Source of the DNA: an uncultured Nocardiaceae bacterium
Lineage (GTDB): Bacteria > Actinomycetota > Actinomycetes > Mycobacteriales > Mycobacteriaceae
Length of the DNA: 64,000 nucleotides
Assembly (NCBI GenBank): GCA_936936565.1
Contig: CAKZIX010000120.1
Location: forward strand, 34,596-98,595
Direction of reading: 5' to 3'
Program-made: the position numbers and the translations under genes
The notes under the pieces: model-generated
Seen by the model: only the letters and a program-made list of their open reading frames with translations
What the model was told of the DNA's origin: nothing
Database searches by the model: none
Shown: in pieces, positions 16,019 through 23,736 of the stretch
How positions within the stretch are numbered: position 1 is the first letter of the stretch
Layout: every line of letters begins with the position of its first letter

Positions 16019-16089
16019 TCCGCCGTAGTGTAATGGCAGCACCTCTGATTTTGGTTCAGATAGTTCAGGTTCGAGTCCTGGCGGCGGAG
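16019..16089 (+). tRNA. tRNA-Gln (anticodon TTG)
   Basis: 71-nt cloverleaf without encoded CCA: acceptor TCCGCCG pairs with CGGCGGA (16082-16088) and the discriminator is G. The anticodon stem TCTGA/TCAGA encloses loop TTTTGGT, anticodon TTG, and the T-arm contains GGTTCGAGTCC. Only 12 bases separate it from the glmU start, so glmU is probably transcribed through the tRNA. Confidence 0.95.
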
Positions 16090-16101
16090 CAAGGGAGTTT
16101 C

Positions 16102-17628
16102 ATGCCACAGCATCCATCGGTCGCGCGGACTTCCCCTCCCCCGACCGCGGTTGTTGTCCTCGCGGCCGGCGCGGGCACGCGAATGCGTTCCAAAACCCCC
16201 AAGGTTCTGCATTCTCTCGGCGGGCGCACCATGTTGGCGCACGCGCTCTACGCGGCGCAGACGATCGATCCGAAGTTCCTGGTGACGGTGGTCGGCCACG
16301 ATCGGGAGAAGGTCTCCACCGCGGTCGCCGAGCTCGGTCTCGAGCTGGGACGCGATATCGACACCGCGGTGCAGGAGCAGCAGCTGGGTACCGGCCATGC
16401 GGTGCAGTGCGCGTTGACGCGCCTGCCCGAGGATTTCGACGGCGACATCGTCGTCACGGCGGCCGATGTGCCGTTGCTCGACGGGCACTCGCTGTCGGCG
16501 CTGCTCGAGGAGCATCGCAGCTACCCGACGAGGTCTGCGGTCACCGTGATGACCTTCATCCCGCCGGATGCGAACGGGTACGGGCGCATTGTGCGGGACG
16601 AGTCGGGCGAGGTGCTCGAGATCGTCGAGCACGCCGATGCCACGCCGGAGCAGGCGGCGATCACCGAGGTCAATTCGGGTGTGTATGCCTTCGATGCGGC
16701 TGTGCTGCGCTGGGCGGTGGCCCGGTTGAGCACCGAGAACGCGCAGGGCGAGCTGTATCTGACCGATGTGCTGCGGATCGCGCGCGAGAACGGCGATCCG
16801 GTGCACGGCGCGCTGATCGCCGATCCCACCAAGGTCACCGGTGTCAACGACCGGGTGCAGTTGTCGCGCGCCACGCGGGCGCTGAACCGCTACATCGTCG
16901 AGCGGCACATGCGGGCGGGCGTCACCATCGTCGATCCCGAGACCACCTGGATCGACACCGGCGTCGAGATCGGCCAGGACGCGGTCATCAGGCCGGGTGT
17001 GCAGTTGTACGGGCGCACTGTTGTCGGGGAGGACGCGGTGGTCGGGCCGGACAGCACGTTGACCGACGTCATCGTGGGTCCCGGTGCGCACGTGGTGCGC
17101 AGTCACGCCGAGTCGTCGAACGTGGGCGCGGGCGCGAACATCGGCCCGTTCGCCTACTTGCGGCCGGGCACCACGGTCGGGCGGGCGGGCAAACTCGGCG
17201 CATTCGTGGAGACGAAGAACGCCGACATCGGGGCACATTCGAAGGTGCCGCATCTGACGTACGTCGGTGATGCAACAATTGGGGAGCACAGCAACATCGG
17301 CGCATCGAGCGTGTTCGTCAACTACGACGGGGTTAAGAAACATCGAACCGTGGTGGGTTCCCACGTCCGTACCGGAAGCGACACTATGTTCGTGGCTCCG
17401 CTGACCGTCGGCGACGGCGCGTACAGCGCAGCCGGAACCGTCATCCGGCGCGACGTGCCGCCGGGCGCGTTGGCGGTGTCGAGCGGTGTGCAGAAGAACC
17501 TCGAGGGCTGGGTGCAAAAGCACCGTGCGGGCACGGCGGCGGCCGAAGCCGCGGCAGCGGCCTTGGAGAAATTGGCACTGGAAAACACAGCAACGGACCC
17601 TGGAACCTTTAAGGACGGCGACAAGTGA
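16102..17628 (+). CDS. glmU: Bifunctional N-acetylglucosamine-1-phosphate uridyltransferase / glucosamine-1-phosphate acetyltransferase GlmU
   Basis: Protein of 508 aa. The N-terminal nucleotidyltransferase has LAAGAGTRMRSKTPKVLHSL near residue 20 and the QLGTGHAVQCAL loop. A left-handed beta-helix acetyltransferase fills about residues 260-470 (GPFAYLRPGTTVG, ETKNADIG, SVFVNYDGVKKH, AAGTVIRRDVPPGALAV). It makes UDP-GlcNAc for peptidoglycan and arabinogalactan-linker synthesis in the cytosol. ATG 16102 follows AGGGAG; a longer reading frame upstream runs through the tRNA and is rejected. It ends with a GTGA overlap into prs. The Ala-rich C-terminal tail matches other mycolata GlmU proteins. 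Confidence 0.97.
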   Translation: MPQHPSVARTSPPPTAVVVLAAGAGTRMRSKTPKVLHSLGGRTMLAHALYAAQTIDPKFLVTVVGHDREKVSTAVAELGLELGRDIDTAVQEQQLGTGHAVQCALTRLPEDFDGDIVVTAADVPLLDGHSLSALLEEHRSYPTRSAVTVMTFIPPDANGYGRIVRDESGEVLEIVEHADATPEQAAITEVNSGVYAFDAAVLRWAVARLSTENAQGELYLTDVLRIARENGDPVHGALIADPTKVTGVNDRVQLSRATRALNRYIVERHMRAGVTIVDPETTWIDTGVEIGQDAVIRPGVQLYGRTVVGEDAVVGPDSTLTDVIVGPGAHVVRSHAESSNVGAGANIGPFAYLRPGTTVGRAGKLGAFVETKNADIGAHSKVPHLTYVGDATIGEHSNIGASSVFVNYDGVKKHRTVVGSHVRTGSDTMFVAPLTVGDGAYSAAGTVIRRDVPPGALAVSSGVQKNLEGWVQKHRAGTAAAEAAAAALEKLALENTATDPGTFKDGDK

Positions 17629-18599
17629 TTCAAACCGACGTGCAGAAAAACCTGATGCTCTTCTCAGGTCGTGCGCACCCTGAGCTGGCCGAACAGGTCG
17701 CCAAGGAGCTCAACGTCCACGTCACCGGTGCCGACATCCGCGACTTCGCCAACGGCGAGATCTTCGTGCGTTACGAGGAGTCGGTGCGCGGCTGCGACGC
17801 CTTCGTCCTGCAGAGCAACCCCGCGCCGCTCAACCAGTGGCTGATGGAACAGCTCATCATGATCGACGCGCTCAAGCGCGGTTCGGCCAAGCGCATCACC
17901 GCGATCCTGCCGTTCTACCCGTACGCGCGTCAGGACAAGAAGCACCGCGGTCGCGAGCCCATCTCCGCGCGTCTGGTCGCCGATCTGCTCAAGACCGCCG
18001 GCGCCGACCGGATCATCACCGTCGATCTGCACACCGATCAGATCCAGGGTTTCTTCGACGGTCCGGTCGACCACATGCGGGCGCTGGGCCAGCTCGCCGA
18101 GTACGTCCGCGAGCACTATCCGCTGGACAACATCACCGTCGTCTCGCCGGACTCCGGGCGCGTCCGCGTCGCCGAGAAGTGGGCCGACTCGCTGGGCGGG
18201 TGCCCGCTGGCGTTCATCCACAAGACGCGCGATCCGCTGGTGCCCAACCAGGTCAAGTCGAACCGTGTGGTCGGTGAGGTGCGGGGGCGTACCTGCATCC
18301 TGATCGACGACATGATCGACACCGGTGGCACCATCGCCGGCGCCGTCAAGGTCCTCAAGGAAGACGGCGCGGGCGATGTCGTCATCGCCGCTACGCACGG
18401 TGTGCTCAGCAATCCGGCGGCCGAGCGGCTGTCGGCCTCCGGCGCGCGCGAGGTGATCGTCACCAACACGCTGCCGATCACCGAGGAGAAGAAGTTCCCG
18501 CAGCTCACCGAGCTGTCGATTGCGCCGCTGCTCGCCCGGACCATCCGTGAGGTGTTCGAAAACGGCTCTGTGACAAGCCTTTTCGACGGCAGCGCCTAG
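17625..18599 (+). CDS. prs: Ribose-phosphate pyrophosphokinase (PRPP synthetase)
   Basis: Protein of 324 aa, normal length for class I PRPP synthetase. ATP-binding loop YARQDKKHRGREPISARL, the DLHTDQIQGFFDGPVDH flag region and the PRPP-binding loop CILIDDMIDTGGTIAGAV are all intact. It converts ribose-5-phosphate and ATP to PRPP for purine, pyrimidine, histidine and decaprenylphosphoryl-arabinose pathways. The GTG start at 17625 overlaps the glmU stop (GTGA) with AAGGA upstream, so translation is coupled. A 13-bp stem-loop follows the stop. Confidence 0.97.
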   Translation: MIQTDVQKNLMLFSGRAHPELAEQVAKELNVHVTGADIRDFANGEIFVRYEESVRGCDAFVLQSNPAPLNQWLMEQLIMIDALKRGSAKRITAILPFYPYARQDKKHRGREPISARLVADLLKTAGADRIITVDLHTDQIQGFFDGPVDHMRALGQLAEYVREHYPLDNITVVSPDSGRVRVAEKWADSLGGCPLAFIHKTRDPLVPNQVKSNRVVGEVRGRTCILIDDMIDTGGTIAGAVKVLKEDGAGDVVIAATHGVLSNPAAERLSASGAREVIVTNTLPITEEKKFPQLTELSIAPLLARTIREVFENGSVTSLFDGSA

Positions 18600-18618
18600 T
18601 TCTTACGATGTGATGGTG

Positions 18619-18648
18619 ATCGGCGCACCCCTGCGGGTGCGCCGATCG
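18619..18648 (+). terminator. Stem-loop after prs
   Basis: Perfect 13-bp stem GATCGGCGCACCC / GGGTGCGCCGATC with loop CTGC, 20 bases after the prs stop. The run after it is not a clean T tract, so it is a probable but not classical terminator. Confidence 0.6.
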
Positions 18649-18686
18649 TCGTTCGGGGTGTCGGGACGAAGTGCCATAGTTGGCAC

Positions 18687-19310
18687 GTGTTCACCGGAAT
18701 CCCGCTCGCCGCACTCGACTTCTACGAAGATCTGGAAGCCGACAATTCGAAAACGTTCTGGAACGCGCACAAGGATGTCTACGAGAGCGCGGTCAAGGAG
18801 CCCATCGCCGCGCTCGTCGCCGAGCTCGACGATTTCGGCCCTGCCAAGATCTTTCGGCCCTACCGCGACGTGCGGTTCAGCAAGGACAAGTCGCCGTACA
18901 AGACCGCACAGGGCGCGGTGGTGCACGTCGCCTCCGGTGGCGGCTACTACCTGCAGGTCAGTGCATCCGGACTGTACGTGGGCGGCGGCTTCTACGCCGG
19001 CTCACCCGAACAGATTGCGCGTTACCGCACCACCGTCGCCGACGACGTCCGCGGCCCCGAACTCGAAGCGATTCTGGCGCGCATACGCAAGGCCGGCCTC
19101 GAGATCGGCGGCGACAAGCTGAAGACCCGCCCCAAGGGCTACGACGCCGACCATCCCCGGATCGAGCTGCTCAAGCACAAGTCCCTCGTGGTCAGTCGAG
19201 ATATCGGCGCACCGGAGTGGTTGCCCACCAAGCGAACTGCCAAGGAAGTCCGCAACACCTGGGAAACGATCCGCCCGCTCAACGAGTGGCTTGCCGCCGT
19301 CGTCGGCTGA
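18687..19310 (+). CDS. DUF2461 domain protein
   Basis: Protein of 207 aa. The whole length matches the DUF2461/TIGR02453 family: ALDFYEDLEADNSKTFWNAHK at the N-terminus, then FRPYRDVRFSKDKSPYKT, GGGYYLQVSASGLYVGGGFY and a C-terminal KRTAKEVRNTWE helix. Function of the family is unknown; it is cytosolic. The GTG at 18687 has no ribosome site, but CATAGT at 18674-18679 ends seven bases before it, so a leaderless mRNA starting at the GTG is likely. It follows prs, where M. tuberculosis has the lipoprotein gene lpqT instead. Confidence 0.85.
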   Translation: MFTGIPLAALDFYEDLEADNSKTFWNAHKDVYESAVKEPIAALVAELDDFGPAKIFRPYRDVRFSKDKSPYKTAQGAVVHVASGGGYYLQVSASGLYVGGGFYAGSPEQIARYRTTVADDVRGPELEAILARIRKAGLEIGGDKLKTRPKGYDADHPRIELLKHKSLVVSRDIGAPEWLPTKRTAKEVRNTWETIRPLNEWLAAVVG

Positions 19311-19349
19311 GCGTCGCCGACAGCCGTCCGTGCGGCGTATCCACACCCG

Positions 19350-19769
19350 TCAGCCGAGCGTCTCGACCGTTATCGACGGGTATCGCTCGGCGAACTTGCG
19401 GTCCAACGTTGCCAGTGGCAGCGCGCCGGCCTGCGAGAATCCAGCGAGATAATCGTCGGTCCAGCGCTTGTGACTGGCGTCTGCGCGTGCGGAAAGCGCG
19501 CGCCACACCTGTTCGATGTTCGCCGGCTCGCTGCGCCAGTGAATACGCGGATCGGCCCGAAGCTGATCGACAACCCGCCAGGCGTCCGCACGGGTCACGA
19601 CGTCCGGGCCCATGATCGCGGGGTTGGACAAGAGCCGAAGCAGGCCCATCTGCGTGACGCGGCACAAGTAGAGGTCCGTGGCCTGGTCGTCGAACCAGGC
19701 GGCCACGGCACGATGACGCGCGTGACCCGACCACACGGCGGCGAGCCACACACCGACATCCAGGAGCAT
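19350..19769 (-). CDS. vapC: PIN-domain toxin VapC
   Basis: Protein of 139 aa. PIN fold with the first catalytic aspartate in MLLDVGVWLAA, a conserved MGLLRLLSNP helix (the E/T-x-x-x-R-L region of VapC), and later acidic residues in WTDDYLAGFSQ and ATLDRKFAERY. VapC toxins are magnesium-dependent RNases. The ATG at 19769 shares one base with the antitoxin stop (TGATG), the classical vapBC arrangement. Confidence 0.88.
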   Translation of the reverse strand: MLLDVGVWLAAVWSGHARHRAVAAWFDDQATDLYLCRVTQMGLLRLLSNPAIMGPDVVTRADAWRVVDQLRADPRIHWRSEPANIEQVWRALSARADASHKRWTDDYLAGFSQAGALPLATLDRKFAERYPSITVETLG

Positions 19770-20026
19770 CAACGAGTCCCGTACATCTCGATGTCGTCAT
19801 CGGAGAGCGCCCGTGCGATCTGCTCGTTGGTGACGTCGACCTCGCCCCGACGACTCGATCCCACGAGCGGCAGCCGGACCTGGCCGGAGCCGTGCCGCTC
19901 GACCGGTTGATCCAACTCATGAGAGACCGCACGAGCGAAGAAGTCTTTCAAGGACTCACCGCGCGCCGCAGCGAACGCCTTTGCGGCGCGCATCAGATCG
20001 GCGGGGAGATCGACCGTTGTGCGCAT
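19769..20026 (-). CDS. vapB: VapB-type antitoxin
   Basis: Protein of 85 aa. A ribbon-helix-helix DNA-binding N-terminus (MRTTVDLPADLMRAAKAFAA then ESLKDFFARAV) is followed by an acidic, flexible C-terminal tail (NEQIARALSDDDIEMYG) that would wrap the toxin. It should bind its own promoter and neutralise the downstream VapC. TAATAT lies seven bases upstream of the ATG, so the transcript is probably leaderless. Confidence 0.87.
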   Translation of the reverse strand: MRTTVDLPADLMRAAKAFAAARGESLKDFFARAVSHELDQPVERHGSGQVRLPLVGSSRRGEVDVTNEQIARALSDDDIEMYGTR

Positions 20027-20032
20027 AAAAAC

Positions 20033-20038
20033 ATATTA
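20033..20038 (-). promoter_or_regulatory. -10 element of vapBC, leaderless start
   Basis: TAATAT on the minus strand, six bases between it and the vapB ATG at 20026, places transcription initiation at or next to the start codon. It sits in an AT-rich island (20026-20040). Confidence 0.5.
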
Positions 20039-20063
20039 GCAGGCGGGCAACGAAACCCGAGGG

Positions 20064-21044
20064 TTATTCGGCGCGCGCGAGGGTGAGGGCGAAGCGCTGG
20101 TCGGGGTCGGTCCACACCTGCTGTACCGCGAATCCGGCGGCGGCGAGCTCGGCGGCCAGGCCGTCGGTGCGGAACTTCGCGCTGATCTCGGTGCGCATCT
20201 GCTCGCCTGCGGCGAACTCGACGGTGAGGTCGAGGGCGTCCAGGTGCACGGTCGCCGCGCGCGTCGCCTCCAGTCGCATCTCGATCCATTCGCTGGCCGA
20301 ATCCCACAGGGCCACATGAGAAAACGCATCGACGTCGAAGTTCGCACCGAGCCGGTTGTTGAGCACGCGCAGCACGTTGCGGTTGAACTCGGCGGTGACA
20401 CCGGCGGCATCGTCGTAGGCGGGCACCAACACGGCCGGGTCGATGACCAGACCGGCGCCGAGCAGCAAATGCTCGCCCGGCTCGAGCACCTCGCGCACGC
20501 CGGCCAGGAACTCGGCGCGCTCGTCGGGCACGAGGTTGCCGATGGTGCCGCCCAGGAACGCGATCATGCGCCGCCCGCCCCGCGGCAGGTTGTGCAGGGT
20601 GTCGGTGAAATCGCTGACCACGCCGTGAATGGCCAGCGCCGGGAATTCCGCACTCAGCTGCGCGACGGCGCCGCCCAGGGCGGCAACGGAAACATCTTGC
20701 GGCACATATTGTTCCAGCGAGCCGACCGATGTCAGCGCGGACAACAGCAGGCGCGTCTTGTCCGACGAGCCCGAGCCCAGCTCCACCAGGATTGCCGGCT
20801 GCGACGCCATGGCGATGTCGATGGCGTTGGCGCGCAACAGTTCGCGCTCGGTGCGCGTCGGAAAGTATTCCGGCAATTCGGTGATCTGCTCGAACAGTTC
20901 GCTGCCGCGCGCGTCGTAGAACCATTTGGGCGGCAACGATTTCGGCGTGGCGGTCAGCCCGGCGCGGGCGTCGGTGCGCAGCGCCTCGTCGAGATCGGCC
21001 TCGGACAGGTGCACTTCGAGCGTCGGGGTGGTCCGAGTGGTCAT
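20064..21044 (-). CDS. egtD: L-histidine N-alpha-methyltransferase EgtD
   Basis: Protein of 326 aa, the normal size. It has the SAM-binding LVELGSGSSDKTRLLL, the histidine-pocket segment AFLGGTIGNLVPDERA and the PKWFYDARGSELFEQITELPEYFPTR N-terminal signature of the family, read as separate pieces. It makes hercynine by triple methylation of histidine with SAM, the first step of ergothioneine synthesis. Last gene of the minus-strand egt group; its ATG overlaps the egtC stop (ATGA at 21041-21044). Confidence 0.96.
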   Translation of the reverse strand: MTTRTTPTLEVHLSEADLDEALRTDARAGLTATPKSLPPKWFYDARGSELFEQITELPEYFPTRTERELLRANAIDIAMASQPAILVELGSGSSDKTRLLLSALTSVGSLEQYVPQDVSVAALGGAVAQLSAEFPALAIHGVVSDFTDTLHNLPRGGRRMIAFLGGTIGNLVPDERAEFLAGVREVLEPGEHLLLGAGLVIDPAVLVPAYDDAAGVTAEFNRNVLRVLNNRLGANFDVDAFSHVALWDSASEWIEMRLEATRAATVHLDALDLTVEFAAGEQMRTEISAKFRTDGLAAELAAAGFAVQQVWTDPDQRFALTLARAE

Positions 21045-22033
21045 TGCACTCCTTCGATGGTGAGATATCCGGGTCGAGCCGTCACCACGCTGGCGTCCGG
21101 TATCGGCTGCCAGCGCGAATCGTCGTCGTAGGGTTCGGAGGACAGGATTGCGACGTCGTCGTCTACGAGCGCGTAGAGCGAGTGGTAAACCGTTGTCGCC
21201 CAGAGTGTTTGCCCATCACCGAGGAGCAGGTTCAGCCGCGCGGTAGGCGCCGCGGCGAGCACGTGCTGGACCACCGTACGCAGGGCGCTACGAGCTCGCG
21301 CGGAGCGCAGGGCGACGGGATCTCCAGCCGCAGCGTCCCCCGACACCGTTCGCGCCGGGGATGCATCGAGCGATGGGCTCGGGCGCACGGCGCGCGTCGA
21401 TCCGGACGGCGGCGCGACGGGATGCGCCGTTGCGCCGGCGGTAGAGTGCGCGGCACGTCGATCGATCGTCGGCGGCACACTTCCCCAGCGCACAGCCGGC
21501 CCGCCCCGTTCGCGGTCGAGCAGTGGGGGGCGCACGATCCGGTCCGTCTCCGGCGCCGCGTCCGGCGCGGACTCGTCATCTGGAATAGCTTGCAGAAGAA
21601 TCGATTTGAGCATCGCCCACAGCGCCGCGGAGTCCGTCAGCGCGTCCAATTCGCCGCCGGGCAGCACCGTGCGCCAGTCCGGCACCACGCCGTTGTGGCT
21701 GAACGCGAATCCGTCCGCGACGAACGGTGCGCACGCCGACCGCTCGACCGGCATGCCGACGGTGGCCGAGCGCACGGCGGCGAGCACGGCACCCGAGGAA
21801 ATTTCCGACAGCACCTGGTCCACCGCCGGATCGGTCCAGATGGGCGCGGCGTTGCGGTAGCGCCGCAGCCCCGCCGATCCCCACCATGCCACGCCGAAGC
21901 CGTCGGCGTTGATGGTGCCGCCACCGCGCATCTCGCGTGGCGCCCACGACTGCGCACGCAACGAATGCGCACCGCGCACAACGGGATCCGATATGGCAAC
22001 TGCCGGCCCGAGATAGCCCAGATGTCTACACAT
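21041..22033 (-). CDS. egtC: Gamma-glutamyl-hercynylcysteine S-oxide amidohydrolase EgtC, with large insertion
   Basis: Protein of 330 aa. An N-terminal nucleophile glutamine amidotransferase: catalytic Cys2 (MCRHLGYLGP), the RGGGTINADGFGVAWW oxyanion region and FSHNGVVPDW. It removes the glutamate from the EgtB product. The C-terminus (LLLGDGQTLWATTVYHSLYAL, SSEPYDDDSRWQPIPD) is normal, but about residues 153-240 form an extra Pro/Ala/Arg/Ser-rich low-complexity segment. EgtC proteins are usually about 230 residues. The frame stays open through it, so it is an insertion rather than a frameshift. Confidence 0.92.
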   Translation of the reverse strand: MCRHLGYLGPAVAISDPVVRGAHSLRAQSWAPREMRGGGTINADGFGVAWWGSAGLRRYRNAAPIWTDPAVDQVLSEISSGAVLAAVRSATVGMPVERSACAPFVADGFAFSHNGVVPDWRTVLPGGELDALTDSAALWAMLKSILLQAIPDDESAPDAAPETDRIVRPPLLDRERGGPAVRWGSVPPTIDRRAAHSTAGATAHPVAPPSGSTRAVRPSPSLDASPARTVSGDAAAGDPVALRSARARSALRTVVQHVLAAAPTARLNLLLGDGQTLWATTVYHSLYALVDDDVAILSSEPYDDDSRWQPIPDASVVTARPGYLTIEGVQ

Positions 22034-22166
22034 CAGACGCCCACCGAAGCCTCGTCGAATCGGCGGCGTACCCGTGGATCGGCGTGCATGCCGCTCCCCC
22101 GCAACGTATCGCCTGACACGGGCGACTCACCTCGCGCCCGACAAGGCCTCGCCTCGCCGCGAATGT

Positions 22167-22238
22167 CACCCCGCGCCCGAAGTATCACCCCGCGCCCCCA
22201 ATTGCCGGCGCGAACCGACAAATCGGGGGCGAAGCGCC
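22167..22238. repeat. 72-bp direct repeat, copy A
   Basis: CACCCCGCGCCCGAAGTATC through GGCGAAGCGCC, including the internal palindrome GCGCCC-N8-GGCGC around CAATTG. It recurs with about 90% identity at 22280-22351. It lies in the 368-bp gene-free gap between egtB and egtC. Confidence 0.7.
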
Positions 22239-22279
22239 ATCGGGCACCACCGACCCGGCCCGCAACCCACACGCCGACA

Positions 22280-22351
22280 CACCCCGCGCCCGAAGTATCA
22301 CTTCGCGCCCCCAATTGCGGGCGCTAACCGACAAACCGGGCGCGAAACGCC
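22280..22351. repeat. 72-bp direct repeat, copy B
   Basis: Second copy, offset 113 bp from copy A. Here the inverted repeats are cleaner: TTCGCGCCC (22302-22310) pairs with GGGCGCGAA (22338-22346), and GCGCCC-CCAATTGC-GGGCGC nests inside, so a hairpin is likely. Within each copy a ~19-bp subrepeat starting TCACnnCGCGCCC is visible. No reading frame of note occupies the gap. Confidence 0.7.
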
Positions 22352-22401
22352 GCCACCCGACACGACCGTTCCGGGCACGCCGACGCCACGGACCGGTGTG
22401 C

Positions 22402-23736
22402 TCACAACTCGTCGGCGGAAACATCTCGGGCACAACGGAACCCGGCAAAGATCTGGCGCCGGACCGGGTGATCCCAATTGCGGAAGGTACCTCGGCACGC
22501 CACCGGGTCGGTGCCGAACGAGCCGCCGCGCAGCATCTTGTAGTCGCCGCCGAAGAACACCTCGGAGTACTCCCGATACGGAAAGGCTTCGAAACCGGGG
22601 TAGGGCAGAAACTCCGACGAGGTCCATTCCCACACATCGCCGACAAGCTGCTCGACGCCGAGCGGCGAGGCACCGGCCGGGTAGGCACCGACGGCGGCCG
22701 GCTCGAGGTGTGCTTGGCCCAGATTCGCTTGTACTGCAGTGGGTTCGGTGTCACCCCACGGATAGCGCCGGGATTCTCCGGTGGCCGGATCCCAGCGGGC
22801 GGCCTTCTCCCATTCGGCTTCGGTGGGCAGCCGCCGGCCGGCCCAGCGTGCGTAGGCATCGGCTTCGAACCAGCAGACGTGGACCACCGGCTGGTCCGGC
22901 TGCACGGGGACCATCTCGCCGAAGCGGCGCCGCCACCAGCGCCCGCCCGCGTCCTGCTCCCAGAACTGCGGCGCCACCAGCCCGGCCTCCTGGCGGTGCG
23001 CCCAGCCGCGTTCGGTCCACAGCTCGGGGCGCGTGTAGCCGCCCGCGGCGATGAACTGCGCGTACTGCGCGTTGGTAACCGGCACGGTGTCGATCGCGAA
23101 TGCCGGCAACGACACTCGATGCGCCGGGCGTTCGTTGTCCAGCGCCCATGGGTCGTCGCTGGTGCCCATGGTGAATTCGCCTGCGGGAACGATGATCTCG
23201 CCGCCGACTGCGCGTCCGGCCGGTGCCGGCGGGGCATGCAGCACCTGCGGGCCCGTACGCAGCTGGTGGGTGGCCAGCATGGTCTCGTCGTGTTGCTGCT
23301 CGTGCTGGGCGATCATCGCGAACGCGAAACCGCTCTGCGTCAGGCGACTGCCCTGCAAGGGTGCGACGTCGAGCACGTCGAGGACCTTGGTACGCACCTG
23401 CGCCACGTACGAACGGGCCTCGGCCGGCCCGAGCAGCGGCAGCGCGGGCCGGTCTTTACGAGCGTGCTTGAACGCGTCGTAGAGCTCGTCGATGTCGCGG
23501 CGCACCGGCTCGCGGCCGCCCACGTCGCGTACCAGCCATAGCTCTTCCTGGTTGCCGATGTGCGCCAGATCCCACACCAACGGGCTCATGATGGCGGAAT
23601 GCTGTGCCACCAAATCGTTTTCGTCCACGCAGTCGACCAGGCCGGCGGTGCGGGCGCGGGCTCGGGTCAGCACGGTGGCCAGTTCCGCACGCAAGTCGGA
23701 CATGGTCGGTCCCTTCCGGTCGAATCGGTCGCTCAT
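22402..23736 (-). CDS. egtB: Hercynine oxygenase EgtB (iron-dependent sulfoxide synthase)
   Basis: Protein of 444 aa. An N-terminal DinB-like helical domain supplies iron ligands (HEQQHDE at about residues 143-149, plus an upstream His in VWDLAHIGNQEELW). The C-terminal half is a formylglycine-generating-enzyme-like fold (GEFTMGTSDDPWALDNERPA, LPTEAEWEKAARWDP, LRGGSFGTDP, FAGFRCARD). It joins hercynine and gamma-glutamylcysteine with oxygen. The ATG at 23736 follows AGGAGG with a 4-base gap and overlaps the egtA stop (ATGA). A 368-bp repeat-bearing gap separates it from egtC. Confidence 0.96.
   Translation of the reverse strand: MSDRFDRKGPTMSDLRAELATVLTRARARTAGLVDCVDENDLVAQHSAIMSPLVWDLAHIGNQEELWLVRDVGGREPVRRDIDELYDAFKHARKDRPALPLLGPAEARSYVAQVRTKVLDVLDVAPLQGSRLTQSGFAFAMIAQHEQQHDETMLATHQLRTGPQVLHAPPAPAGRAVGGEIIVPAGEFTMGTSDDPWALDNERPAHRVSLPAFAIDTVPVTNAQYAQFIAAGGYTRPELWTERGWAHRQEAGLVAPQFWEQDAGGRWWRRRFGEMVPVQPDQPVVHVCWFEADAYARWAGRRLPTEAEWEKAARWDPATGESRRYPWGDTEPTAVQANLGQAHLEPAAVGAYPAGASPLGVEQLVGDVWEWTSSEFLPYPGFEAFPYREYSEVFFGGDYKMLRGGSFGTDPVACRGTFRNWDHPVRRQIFAGFRCARDVSADEL

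Noticed and set aside
15091..17628. An 845-codon protein ending as GlmU
   Set aside because: The first ~337 codons cross the TetR gene in antisense, the palindromic repeats and the tRNA. GlmU has a good ribosome site and normal length from 16102.
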